NCBI GenBank assembly: GCA_020636535.1
Contig: JACJXT010000012.1
Location: 1-64,000 of the forward strand
Reading direction: 5' to 3'
DNA from: Chitinophagales bacterium
GTDB taxonomy: Bacteria; Bacteroidota; Bacteroidia; Chitinophagales; JADIYW01
Length of the DNA: 64,000 bases
The notes below the pieces were generated by a model. It did not search any database. It was not told the origin of the DNA and was given only the letters and a program-made list of their open reading frames with translations. Below are positions 1-8,576 of this stretch, in pieces (position 1 is the stretch's first letter; the number at the start of each line of letters is the position of its first letter). The position numbers and the translations under genes were made by a program.

Positions 1-95
1 TTTTTCTGCTATAAATATTATTTGTTCATAATATTTTTATTTTCAATGGTATAGAAAGTTTGTGGTTTGCGTATTTTTCATTAAAATACGCATTA
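1..95. repeat. Partial copy of the cassette right-flank repeat
   Basis: This sequence is almost identical to about 6208-6290 (both run from a TTTTTCTGCTATAAATATT block through GTTTGTGGTTTGCGTATTTT) and resembles about 60786-60880. The other two copies lie just upstream of a minus-strand gene, so another cassette-type gene may lie to the left of the window. The copy is cut by the window edge. Confidence 0.75.
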
Positions 96-99
96 GGAA

Positions 100-165
100 A
101 AATAGGTTTTCATTTTGTTTGTTTTTAAGGTTGCGCAGCTACGCTAGCTTTACATTTTAGAGAGG
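100..165. repeat. Dispersed repeat shared with 12905-12965
   Basis: Starts with AAAAATAGGTTTTCATTTTG and continues to a GGTTGCGCAGCTACGC block followed by GCTTTAC. The same order of blocks, with small indels, occurs inside the MITE-like element at 12.9 kb. No coding potential is visible. Confidence 0.6.
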
Positions 166-291
166 ATTTACTTAGTTGTTTCGTGTAAACACGAAGCAAG
201 ACGAGGGCATCTATATAGTTGGAGACTATCTTTTTGATGTTGTTTTTCTAGACACTAACTAAGATTATTCTTGAATAATGTGTTGCCCACA

Positions 292-835
292 GGGCACAGC
301 TTAATGCCCGTTGGGCAGCGTACAATGTTAGCTGGGCACAGTTGTTTGCCTACTTGGCAACTTTTAGTTTTGACTCGGTATGACAGTTAGTTCGTTGGGT
401 ATGAAACAATGTCCACAAGGTAGGGGTCATTATCTGTTGGGCATAGCTTAATGTCCGCAGGGCATAGAGCATTGCCCAGTTAAGAACAAGTTGCTAGTGT
501 TCAATTTAATGATTATTTTATTGGGCACAGCTTAATGCCCGTTGGGCAGTATACAATGTTAGCTGGGTACAGTTGTTTGCCTACTTGGCAACTTTTAGTT
601 TTGACTCAGTGTGACAGTTAGTCCGTTGGGTATGAAACAATGTCCACAAGGTAGAGGTCATTATCTGTTGGGCATAGCTTAATGTCCGCAGGGCATAGAG
701 TATTGCCCAGTTAAGAATACTTTGCTAGTACTCAATGTAATGATTAATTTATTGAGCACAGCTCAATGCCCATTGGGTTGCGTACAATGCCGACTGGACA
801 AAGTTATTTGCTCAGTCGGAGACCTTCATTATCAC
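292..835. repeat. 231-bp tandem repeat, two full copies plus a decayed third
   Basis: GGGCACAGCTTAATGCCCG recurs at 292 and 523, and a diverged copy starts at 754: an exact period of 231 bp. Copies 292-522 and 523-753 differ at few positions; the third fades after about 80 bases. Inside each unit is a shorter degenerate rhythm of about 22-25 bp in which GGGCA alternates with its complement TGCCC, so the unit can form many small hairpins. It lacks the constant-repeat/variable-spacer pattern of CRISPR and no ORF crosses it convincingly. Confidence 0.85.
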
Positions 836-999
836 TCTCTGTGATGGTTTGCTGACTAATATTGTTTCGTGAGGACACAGACTAAGGAAGAGAACTCTAT
901 ATATTGGCTAATTTTTATAGACTACTAATTGGCATTGCAATAATTAGTTTTGCTACAAAATCAGCAATGACTGGAGAATAAATATCAAACCAAAAATAT

Positions 1000-1081
1000 A
1001 GATTGTAAAAATAAGCATCTGTTTATAGTTTGTAGCATTTTTTACCTAGTTGTGCAACGGTCACCGATGTTAGCCGTTCGG
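1000..1081. repeat. Cassette left-flank repeat, copy 1
   Basis: This sequence runs from AAATAAGCAT through TAGCATTTTTTACC, AGTTGTG and AACGGTCACC to ATGTTAG, and ends 3-4 bases before the stop codon of the minus-strand gene that follows. A close copy lies at about 59687-59775, at the same position relative to an unrelated minus-strand gene. In the genes' orientation it reads CTAACAT, GGTGACCGTT, CACAACT and then GGTAAAAAATGC. Confidence 0.8.
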
Positions 1082-1084
1082 TTT

Positions 1085-4000
1085 TCATTTTTTAAACTTT
1101 TCAAATTTACTCAAGTCAATCTTCCCGACTATTTTCAGTCCACCGTTTTGGTTTATATTATTCCGTTCTACTGTCAAGTCATTTGTTTTATGTTCTTTTA
1201 AGTCTTTTAATTGTATGTCAATTGCTGTATCGTTGGCTTTGATAAAATATTTCATTTCAGAAAGTCCAAACACGTTTACGTTGTCGTGTCCCGAAACATA
1301 GCTGTTGTTTTCTATGTAGTTCTCATCATTGAATAATGCTTTTTCAATGTCTTTGGCGTTTAAGATTTTTGTGTTGCCAAAGTTGTTTTTGTATGAATGT
1401 CCAATTTTATTGATAAACGGATTTGAAATAGCCGTATATGGGTGCAAAACAATCAAATAATCTTTTGCTCTGCTGATTGCAACATTGTAAATGTATTCTT
1501 TTGACAAAAGTGCTTTTTCGTGTCCTGAATAGAAATAGTTGTTTGGATTGCAAACAAAAAACACAATATCACATTCATCGCCTTGAAAACCGTGAACTGT
1601 GTCGGAAAACACTTTTACGTTTTCAGAAATACCGTAAGATGTTATCAATTTATTCAGCAAAATTGCTTGTGCTTTGTATGGTGCAATTAGTCCGATTGTC
1701 CATTGTTCGTTTTCATTGATTTCGTCAAAATATCTGATAATTTCAGAAACTAAAATTGCACAATAAGTATGATATGAACTGTAAAATAGCTTGTTTACTT
1801 TATAAATAGAATTGTCTTGATTTAGCGGAATATCAACAAATGTTACGTTTGACGAAATCAACTTTTTAAATTTTTCGGGCAATTGTTTGCTTTCTTTTCT
1901 GTTCGTTTCTCTGTCGTGTTTTAATAGACTTGAATAGGAAAGTTCGCTAAAAAGTTGTCCGATTTGTGGAATACTTCGAAATTGCGTATCCAAATTTTGA
2001 ATTGTATCATTTTCTCTAATTGTCTGTTCTGCGGGATTAAAACTTTCAAGGTTCATCATTTTGTAAATGTTTTCGTCTTGAAAATCAAAATTTTCCAATT
2101 CTTTTTCGTCAATTTCAATAACAGGTGGAATTTGTTTCGGGTCGCCTGCAACCATGAAATTTGTGTTCGGATTTGTTTTGAACAAAGCCATTATTGCAAA
2201 AGTTATGTAATGCAAACCCGTCATTGATGCTTCATCAAAAATTACATAGTCAAAGTTTCTATGTTTAAAAAGTTTGTATTCAAAATTCTCTCCGTCTTTT
2301 TCGCCATTGATTTCAAAGTAGGGCAAACGATGAATTGTTGAAGTAACAACATTTATGTTGTGTAGTGATTTGTTGTCTAATGTGTCCACATAAATACCAC
2401 TTTCTTCTAATTCAGGGTCTGTTGGACGACTTAAACGAACAGCGTAGATGTTAGGATTGATGTCTTGTAATTTTTTACAAACTACGTCCGCTGCCTTGTT
2501 AGTTGGCGTAAGCACCAAAAATTTCGTATTTGGATTTTCAGCTAAAATGTCGTTTATATTATTACAAAGTGTTGTTGTTTTACCTGTTCCTGGTGGTCCA
2601 TAAATGAAATTCAAAGAAGGTATTGCTTCTTGAATGGTTTCCCACTCGTCAATATAATTGTCGTTCGTAAACGCTTTGTATAATCTGTCAAGTAAGTCAA
2701 TAACAGGTGTAAAGTTAATTTCAACTTTAAAAATGTTTGAAAATCGAGAAAGCGTATTGCCTGATAATGGTTCACGGCAATAAATCAACAAATCTTGCCC
2801 TTTTTTAGAAACACCTTCAACAGTTATATTTTCTCTATTGCCGTTTCCAAAAACAAGCGAAACTTTAAAATCGTCTGCATTTTCAATTTCAGGCGATATG
2901 TAGCTACTTGCACCACAAAGTAGAAAGTATTTATTATCGGCTTTGTATGGCTTAATTTCCTGAAACGAAATTGATTTTTGTTTCTGTGTGTCTTGCTTTT
3001 CTCCGTAAGTAGTAAGCAACTGCAAATACGCTTTAAACCAATCGTAAGAATATTTTACGCTGTTGTTGATGTTTTCTGCTAAATCAACTCTGCTTTTTTT
3101 GATTTCAAGCTGCTTTTTTAAATCTTCAATTCCTTTTGCAAATTCTTCATCTTCATCAAAATTTATTTCAGGTTTGCTTTGAGTTTCTTGACGTTCGTTT
3201 TTATCGTCTTTTTGTTTAGGTGTAAACTCGTTTTGTAAATCGTCTAAATCTTTGATAGTTTTTTCAATTTTTGATGTTTTCGGTTGTTCGGGATTTTCAT
3301 AATCTAAATCGGTACCCGTATTATTTGAATTACGATTATTTCCATTATTTGCAGTCGTGGCGTTTTGTTTGGCTTTATCTTCCTCAATTAGTTTTCTAAT
3401 TCTGTTTTCATCATAGCCGTCATTCTTAAATTCATTTAAGGTTTGCAATTTTCTTTCCGTTTCAGTTAATTCAACTATCGGCTTAAATTGCAATAAATCA
3501 ATAAGTTGAATCGCTTGACAGCTGTCTTTTTCATACTCGTCAGCAAGTTCATTAATTGTAATTTCGTGAGGTGCTACAAATTTGCCATTATTGGATAAAA
3601 GCCATTTCAGTTTTCTAATTTTTCGTAAATCGGGTGATATGAAATATTCTGAACGAAAATTATGCCTACCATCTGGACGTGTTGATTTCTCGCAATATTG
3701 TAGTTTATCAATCTGTATTTTTTTAAGTATATCCCAAAAAATAATAGATTTTATTGAATCGTCAATTGATTCAATAAACTGCTCAATTCCATCAAAATAA
3801 TATATTTTCTCCTTCTCGTAATATGTATCTTTGATTTGTTTAACAAATAGTTTTGGCAACTCTTTCACTCCCAATTTCAACAAAAATTCTTTCAAAATTT
3901 GTTGTTCCTTTTCGTCTGTAATAAATATGTAGTAATCTTCTAAATCTACAAATTTTGTGGTTGGTTTTGTTTCGAAGTACTTTTTTAACTCGAAGGTTGG

Positions 4001-5899
4001 AAAATATATTTCATTGGCAATTCCACGATAAGTTGTTTTATCGTTTATTGTTTTGTATGAAACAAATTCCTTGTCTTTTATTAAAGAAATAAATTCTTCG
4101 GGTCGTCCTTCTTTTTTCCAATAATTGAAGAATTTTTTGAAATGGGTTTCTGTATCTATATCTCCGTCTTTCTTATATAAAGGCAGTATGTTGTTGTAAA
4201 TTTCGTCTTTCAAACTTGGCTTCTTGATACCGAAGCTTTCAATAAATTCTTTGGTTTTCTTGTTCTTCAGTAATTCGGAGTCAATCGTATTGTAAGTTAA
4301 ACTCGCTTCGTCTAATGGCAAAAACAAAATACCGTGTAATTCTCCATTATTTCTTTCAAATGCAGCAACTGCATTTCCTTGTATATCCTTAAAAATAGGT
4401 TTTGTTTTAAATTTGTCTTGGTACGATTTTCTTTCAGACAAATATTCGTAAAACTTGTGTAGCCATTCATTTGATTGCGTTTTGATAAAATTGCTTGTAA
4501 TTAAGTCTGCAATTTTATTTTCAAAATCCATATTTGATTTTATCAAATTAGGTTCTTTTCTGTCCCAAGACCTTTCAGAACCACCGTCAATATAATCTGT
4601 AATTTCCTTATCTTTTGTTCTACCGATTGTTGAGAAAACCCACTTTGCATTTTGATTTTTCACTAATTCTGCAAGTTGTTCGTTAGAAAACAAATTCGCC
4701 AAATCTGATGAATCTGCCCAATAAGCGTTTTGCTTATTGGCAAATGTTTTGCCTTTCGCAGGTAGTATTTCTTTTGTTTTGAGTGTTTGCTTTATTTTTT
4801 GATGAAAATCATCAAAAAAATCATCGTGTCCATATTCTATATTCTTGTATGGGATTATGTCAAGAATTTCATCATCAATCAGTTTTAATTCTTTTAGAAT
4901 TAGTAAGCTGTCGGCAGCGAGTTGTGCAAGCAACTCAACCATATCTGTATTGTGTTCTTTAGAACGATGTATTCCTTCTCGGCTGTCCGTTAGTAAAAAT
5001 GGTGCGTGAAGAATAAAATTTAAGTTTGTAGTTTCTTTTGTTGGAAAGAAGCAAAACGCAGAAAATTGTTTTGGTATTAGACTGTTTTTTTCGTCAAGAA
5101 AAAAGCCAATAGAGTAGGAATGATTATCTTCTGTTGAACGACTAAATAAATATAATTTTTCTGTTGTTTGGTTTAATCCAATTTGCTGATAGAGTTCGAT
5201 TTTTTCGTAAGTGATGTCGTCAGTTTGTTTTTGTTTGTTACCTTTTTTGGTGTATTCTCCTGTTTCATTATCAGCATTCCATTTTACCTCTTGTAAGTTG
5301 GATAAGAACAAAGTAGGAAAAACTAATTTTTTCAACTTCTCTAAAATGTCTGAATGTGCCTTTTCTGCCGACATTTCGGCTTTGTTGAACGGAAAGTAAA
5401 AAACGGTTTCGTCCTTTTGTCGGTCAGACAAATCGCTTTCCAATTTTACAGGAATAATAAATTGGTTTATTTTAAATTGAAAATTTGGGTCGTATATGTA
5501 TGGTGTTTCAGTGTATTGAAAAACAGCTTTAAAACCAACTCCAAATTTTCCGATTGATGATTCTGTTTTGTTGCTGTTGGCAATGGCTGTAATTGAGTTT
5601 ATATGCCCAAGTTTGTTGTTTTCTTTATCTTCGTCTTCTGTGTTAGGATTGGAAACACTAAAAAGTATTTTTCCGTTGTGTTTGAAATATAAACCGTCAG
5701 TAGTTAGTTGAAATGAAGATTTTGTCGCTTTTGCGTCATTCGCATTTTGCAGAAGTTCGTAAATAAAATGTGCTTGGTCACTGTATTTTTCTACAACACT
5801 GTTTTTAATCCCACGCATTGAAGGTTTTTCAAGTGTTTTTGCACTGTCCTCTCTGTCTTTTACAAGTTTATCAAACCAAATTTGTTGTTGTTCTGTCAT
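1085..5899 (-). CDS. Large GHKL/Hsp90-like ATPase fused to SF1 helicase
   Basis: 1604 aa. The N-terminus carries a GHKL (Hsp90/sacsin-type) ATPase: the N-box ELLQNANDA at residues 48-56 and IGKFGVGFKAVF at about 116-127, while the usual DxGxG box looks degenerate (FSVSNPN near 80). A long middle region follows, with a charged, Asn-rich linker around 870-960. The C-terminal third is a UPF1/Dna2-like superfamily 1 helicase: Walker A GPPGTGKTT near 1100, Walker B DEAS near 1221, GDPKQIPP near 1253, QFRS, HGFQGDE near 1438 and VAISRAKDY near 1475. No nuclease domain is obvious. The ATG at 5899 is preceded by an A/G-rich stretch. Family knowledge: giant ATPase-helicase proteins are common in defence islands, but I cannot assign a named system. 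It is a single gene with no co-oriented partner, and lies between flanks shared with the PIN gene at 59787-60743, suggesting horizontal acquisition. An anti-phage role is inference. Confidence 0.85.
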   Translation of the reverse strand: MTEQQQIWFDKLVKDREDSAKTLEKPSMRGIKNSVVEKYSDQAHFIYELLQNANDAKATKSSFQLTTDGLYFKHNGKILFSVSNPNTEDEDKENNKLGHINSITAIANSNKTESSIGKFGVGFKAVFQYTETPYIYDPNFQFKINQFIIPVKLESDLSDRQKDETVFYFPFNKAEMSAEKAHSDILEKLKKLVFPTLFLSNLQEVKWNADNETGEYTKKGNKQKQTDDITYEKIELYQQIGLNQTTEKLYLFSRSTEDNHSYSIGFFLDEKNSLIPKQFSAFCFFPTKETTNLNFILHAPFLLTDSREGIHRSKEHNTDMVELLAQLAADSLLILKELKLIDDEILDIIPYKNIEYGHDDFFDDFHQKIKQTLKTKEILPAKGKTFANKQNAYWADSSDLANLFSNEQLAELVKNQNAKWVFSTIGRTKDKEITDYIDGGSERSWDRKEPNLIKSNMDFENKIADLITSNFIKTQSNEWLHKFYEYLSERKSYQDKFKTKPIFKDIQGNAVAAFERNNGELHGILFLPLDEASLTYNTIDSELLKNKKTKEFIESFGIKKPSLKDEIYNNILPLYKKDGDIDTETHFKKFFNYWKKEGRPEEFISLIKDKEFVSYKTINDKTTYRGIANEIYFPTFELKKYFETKPTTKFVDLEDYYIFITDEKEQQILKEFLLKLGVKELPKLFVKQIKDTYYEKEKIYYFDGIEQFIESIDDSIKSIIFWDILKKIQIDKLQYCEKSTRPDGRHNFRSEYFISPDLRKIRKLKWLLSNNGKFVAPHEITINELADEYEKDSCQAIQLIDLLQFKPIVELTETERKLQTLNEFKNDGYDENRIRKLIEEDKAKQNATTANNGNNRNSNNTGTDLDYENPEQPKTSKIEKTIKDLDDLQNEFTPKQKDDKNERQETQSKPEINFDEDEEFAKGIEDLKKQLEIKKSRVDLAENINNSVKYSYDWFKAYLQLLTTYGEKQDTQKQKSISFQEIKPYKADNKYFLLCGASSYISPEIENADDFKVSLVFGNGNRENITVEGVSKKGQDLLIYCREPLSGNTLSRFSNIFKVEINFTPVIDLLDRLYKAFTNDNYIDEWETIQEAIPSLNFIYGPPGTGKTTTLCNNINDILAENPNTKFLVLTPTNKAADVVCKKLQDINPNIYAVRLSRPTDPELEESGIYVDTLDNKSLHNINVVTSTIHRLPYFEINGEKDGENFEYKLFKHRNFDYVIFDEASMTGLHYITFAIMALFKTNPNTNFMVAGDPKQIPPVIEIDEKELENFDFQDENIYKMMNLESFNPAEQTIRENDTIQNLDTQFRSIPQIGQLFSELSYSSLLKHDRETNRKESKQLPEKFKKLISSNVTFVDIPLNQDNSIYKVNKLFYSSYHTYCAILVSEIIRYFDEINENEQWTIGLIAPYKAQAILLNKLITSYGISENVKVFSDTVHGFQGDECDIVFFVCNPNNYFYSGHEKALLSKEYIYNVAISRAKDYLIVLHPYTAISNPFINKIGHSYKNNFGNTKILNAKDIEKALFNDENYIENNSYVSGHDNVNVFGLSEMKYFIKANDTAIDIQLKDLKEHKTNDLTVERNNINQNGGLKIVGKIDLSKFEKFKK

Positions 5900-5960
5900 T
5901 GCTTATCATCTGTTATTTTCGGTTCTGTTGTCTTTGTCGGTGGTGTCGTTTAAACTGACG

Positions 5961-6175
5961 GCTAACGGCGGGGGCTTTGTGCAGTATTTTTTATACTCGA
6001 AGATATAAAAAATATTGCATCAAGGCCATGATGTGTCGAAGTCCCGCAGGGCGAGACATATCAATGGGCAAAGCCCCCGTCGATGTGCAAAATCCAAGCC
6101 CTTGCGTGGCTGTACCTGATGCAGAATGCTTCTGCAAATCAGGTACTGTAGCGGTGCAGCGGGATTTTGCACATC
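5961..6175. repeat. GC-rich structured region of nested inverted repeats upstream of the ATPase-helicase gene
   Basis: Clearly GC-richer than its surroundings. Perfect 11-bp arms CGGGGGCTTTG (5969-5979) and CAAAGCCCCCG (6069-6079) enclose a second pair, 5980-5995 with 6004-6019. Perfect 14-bp arms GATGTGCAAAATCC (6082-6095) and its complement (6162-6175) enclose a third hairpin, TACCTGAT (6113-6120) with ATCAGGTA (6138-6145), extended by GCAGAA/TTCTGC. The left edge reads CTAACGG. The nested arms recall recombination sites such as attC, but strict attC core sites are not met. The + strand frame open across 5977-6240 is judged not to be a gene. Confidence 0.7.
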
Positions 6176-6177
6176 AT

Positions 6178-6345
6178 CCAAATATACGCAATAAAATAAC
6201 TTGCGTATATTTTTCTGCTATAAATATTATTTATTCATAATGTTTTTATTTTCAATGGTATAGAAAGTTTGTGGTTTGCGTATTTTAAATATCCTTGTAA
6301 TTAATAACTTGCGTATTCTTTATTAAAATACGCAATAAAATATAG
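6178..6345. repeat. Cassette right-flank repeat, copy 2
   Basis: Starts CCAAATATACGCAATAAAAT, then AACTTGCGTATATTTTT and the block also found at 1-95. A matching copy lies at about 60757-60880, upstream of the unrelated PIN gene. The sequence is rich in TTGCGTAT / ATACGCAA pairs and can fold on itself. Confidence 0.75.
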
Positions 6346-6647
6346 TCTGTAGTCCTCTACATATAGTTATGAGCAACTCCTTAAAGCATTGAAGGTATAG
6401 TTAAATCTTAATAATTCATCACAATAAAAAAAACGGTAATAGAAGTATAATGAAGAATCTCTATAGATTCCTTCTTTTCGAAGGAATGATGATATATGTT
6501 GATTTAGCTATATCTACAAAATAAATAGGAGATGCTACATTTTGTTCTGAGTGATAGTTAAGTGCTACTTTATAGTTTGAAGATTGCCACATTTTTTTCG
6601 TTCCTCAAAAAAAACGCAATGACGACTTAATTCTTAAAACAATAAAA
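6346..6647. repeat. Intergenic region with two dispersed repeat families
   Basis: Palindrome ATTCCTTC (6467-6474) / GAAGGAAT (6480-6487) belongs to the family also seen at 8478, 38175 and 59566. At about 6578-6625 there is a GATTGCCACA...TTCGTTCCTC...CGCAATGACG stretch related to the larger element at 55801-55948. No gene is seen. Confidence 0.6.
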
Positions 6648-7292
6648 TCAAAATAAGCCAAATAGTTCTGCATTTACTTTTTCAATCACTTGGCTTAAAT
6701 GCTCTGGATTATCAGCATAATTTAAATTGTCTACATTAATAACTAAAAGCGGACCTTCTTTATAGTTTTCTATCCAGTTTTCGTAGTAACTATTTAACTG
6801 TTTCAAGTAATCTAAACGAATATTGTCTTCGTAAGCTCTGCCTCGTTTTTCTATTTGTCCAACTAAAGTTCCTAAAGATGCTTTTAAATAAATCAATAAA
6901 TCTGGCGGACGAATTTGTTTGCTTACAGTTCTGAATAAACTAATATAGTTTTCAAAATCTCGCTTAGACATCCAACCAATTTCATGCAAATTAGGTGCAA
7001 AGATATGTGCATCTTCATAAATGGTTCTATCTTGAATTACGGTTACATCACCTTCCTGAATTTCTAGTAATTGTCTTAATCTGCTATTCAAAAAGTAAAT
7101 CTGTACATTAAATGACCATCGTGCCATATCAGCATAAAAGTCAACCATATACGGATTGTTGTCTTCTTCAAATCTAGCGTCCCAATTGTAGTGCTTGGCT
7201 AATAATTTAGTCAAAGTAGTTTTGCCAGAACCAATATTTCCAGCAATTGCTACATGTTTTATGGTATTGTTATTTTGTTTTTGTTTTGCCAC
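6648..7292 (-). CDS. Deoxynucleoside kinase (dNK family)
   Basis: 214 aa. Phosphorylates deoxynucleosides for nucleotide salvage in the cytosol. P-loop GNIGSGKTT at residues 18-26, then EEDNNPY (substrate-binding acidic region), QDRTIYED (the family's catalytic DRS-like segment) and a Lid-type RGRAYE stretch with Arg residues. Length fits bacterial dGK/dAK enzymes; substrate preference (dA, dG or dC) cannot be read from sequence. The start is a GTG at 7292, and a perfect -7 box lies only 4 nt upstream of it, supporting both this start and a leaderless transcript. trpS lies 60 nt upstream on the same strand. Confidence 0.9.
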   Translation of the reverse strand: MAKQKQNNNTIKHVAIAGNIGSGKTTLTKLLAKHYNWDARFEEDNNPYMVDFYADMARWSFNVQIYFLNSRLRQLLEIQEGDVTVIQDRTIYEDAHIFAPNLHEIGWMSKRDFENYISLFRTVSKQIRPPDLLIYLKASLGTLVGQIEKRGRAYEDNIRLDYLKQLNSYYENWIENYKEGPLLVINVDNLNYADNPEHLSQVIEKVNAELFGLF

Positions 7293-7296
7293 TTAT

Positions 7297-7304
7297 CAAA
7301 TTTA
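7297..7304 (-). promoter_or_regulatory. -7 promoter box of the deoxynucleoside kinase gene
   Basis: On the minus strand this reads TAAATTTG, a perfect match to the Bacteroidota TAnnTTTG element. A TTGG (-33-like) lies 17 bases upstream. The box ends 4 nt before the GTG start. Confidence 0.65.
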
Positions 7305-7352
7305 ACTGATTTTTGTTTACTCCAAAAAATTATTGGCGTTTATTTTATAAAA

Positions 7353-8354
7353 TTACCAAATTTGTTGTAAACCCATTAATGCTTTTACACCATCTAAAGT
7401 TGCTTTTGCACTAGCTCTTGCTTTTTCTGCACCTTCTTTCGCAATTTTCTGAATATAGGCATTGTCGTTATCTAATGCATCTATTTTTTCTTTTATAGGT
7501 TGCGTGAAAGCAACAATGTCTTCTGCCAATTGTTTCTTCATATCACCATATCTAATAGTGCAATTGTTATATGCGGTCTCAAAATGTTGTAGTGTACTTT
7601 CATCAGAAACTAATTGCATCAACTGAAATAAATTTGCAATTTCAATACTTTTTTCGCTATTGGGTTCAGTAGGACCACTATCAGTTTTAGCACGCATTAC
7701 TTTTTTTCTAATGCTATCAGCATCTTCTCTTAAAAAAATAGCATTGCCTTCTGCTTCGCTTTTTCCCATTTTTCCACTACCATCTAATCCAGGAACTTTA
7801 ATTAAGTTGCCACTAAAATCAAAAGCATCTGGTTCAGGAAAAAAGTCTTTTCCATAAAAATGATTAAATCGTACCGCAAAATTTCTAGTCATTTCTAAGT
7901 GTTGCTCTTGGTCTTTTCCTACAGGAACTTTATTGGCTCTATGAATTAAAATATCAGCAGCCATCAACACAGGATAAGTCAATAATCCAGCATTGATATT
8001 GGTATTGTGTTTTTTAATTTTCTCTTTGAACGAAGTACATTTTTCTAACTCGCCTTTGTAAGCAAACATATTCATTAAAGTGTACAACTCACTTATTTCA
8101 GGAACATCACTTTGAATATAAATGACACTTTTATTAGGATCTAAGCCACAAGCCAAATATTCTACCAAAGTATTGTGTACCGATGCTTTTAGCAAATCTG
8201 GATTTGGATGTGTGGTAAGTGCGTGCAAATTGGCAATAAAAAAATAGCAATGATAATCATCTTGCATCTTTAAAAAGTTTCTTACAGCACCAAAATAATT
8301 ACCTAAATGCAAATTGCCTGTACTTCTTACACCACTTAAAACAATTTCTTTCAT
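7353..8354 (-). CDS. trpS: Tryptophan-tRNA ligase
   Basis: 333 aa. Charges tRNA-Trp with tryptophan. A class I synthetase: the HIGH-type motif is GNLHLGNY (about residues 13-20) and the KMSKS-type loop is KMGKS near residue 195 within GLDGSGKMGKSEAEGN. It also has the TrpS segments LLTYPVLMAADIL and VGKDQEQHLE. Length matches the family. It sits upstream of the deoxynucleoside kinase gene on the same strand; the kinase has its own promoter box. No T-box is expected in this phylum and none is seen. Confidence 0.97.
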   Translation of the reverse strand: MKEIVLSGVRSTGNLHLGNYFGAVRNFLKMQDDYHCYFFIANLHALTTHPNPDLLKASVHNTLVEYLACGLDPNKSVIYIQSDVPEISELYTLMNMFAYKGELEKCTSFKEKIKKHNTNINAGLLTYPVLMAADILIHRANKVPVGKDQEQHLEMTRNFAVRFNHFYGKDFFPEPDAFDFSGNLIKVPGLDGSGKMGKSEAEGNAIFLREDADSIRKKVMRAKTDSGPTEPNSEKSIEIANLFQLMQLVSDESTLQHFETAYNNCTIRYGDMKKQLAEDIVAFTQPIKEKIDALDNDNAYIQKIAKEGAEKARASAKATLDGVKALMGLQQIW

Positions 8355-8576
8355 GTTGTAAAAATAGTAAATCTATACGAGACCAAATTTTAATATACAA
8401 TTATTAACCTAAGCAAATTTATATGCAGACATTTGGTTTTGCATGGTTAGAAACATACGGAATCTATAAAGTGTTAGATTCCTGCTTTCGAAGGAATAAC
8501 GGAAAATATGGTTGTGAAAATACTTTATTTTGCTTCTATTATGTGCAACAATCTATACTGCTAATCATTTAATAAA
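8355..8576. repeat. Intergenic region with a dispersed palindrome
   Basis: Contains the ATTCCTGCTTTCGAAGGAAT palindrome (8478-8497) followed by AACGGAAAATATGG, a member of the dispersed family also at 6467, 38175 and 59566. The downstream part resembles about 57270-57350. No gene is visible. Confidence 0.6.

Noticed and set aside
292..835. CRISPR array
   Set aside because: The repeat period is 231 bp with no short constant repeats and unique spacers; no cas genes are nearby.
5977..6240. Open frame of 87 codons on the + strand in the structured region
   Set aside because: It runs through nested inverted repeats and the flank repeat, has no family resemblance, and no start signal was seen.
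1000..6345. Classical integron (attC sites and an intI integrase)
   Set aside because: Some CTAAC/GTTAG motifs are present, but paired core sites at the usual distance are not, and no integrase was seen; it is kept as a hypothesis only.
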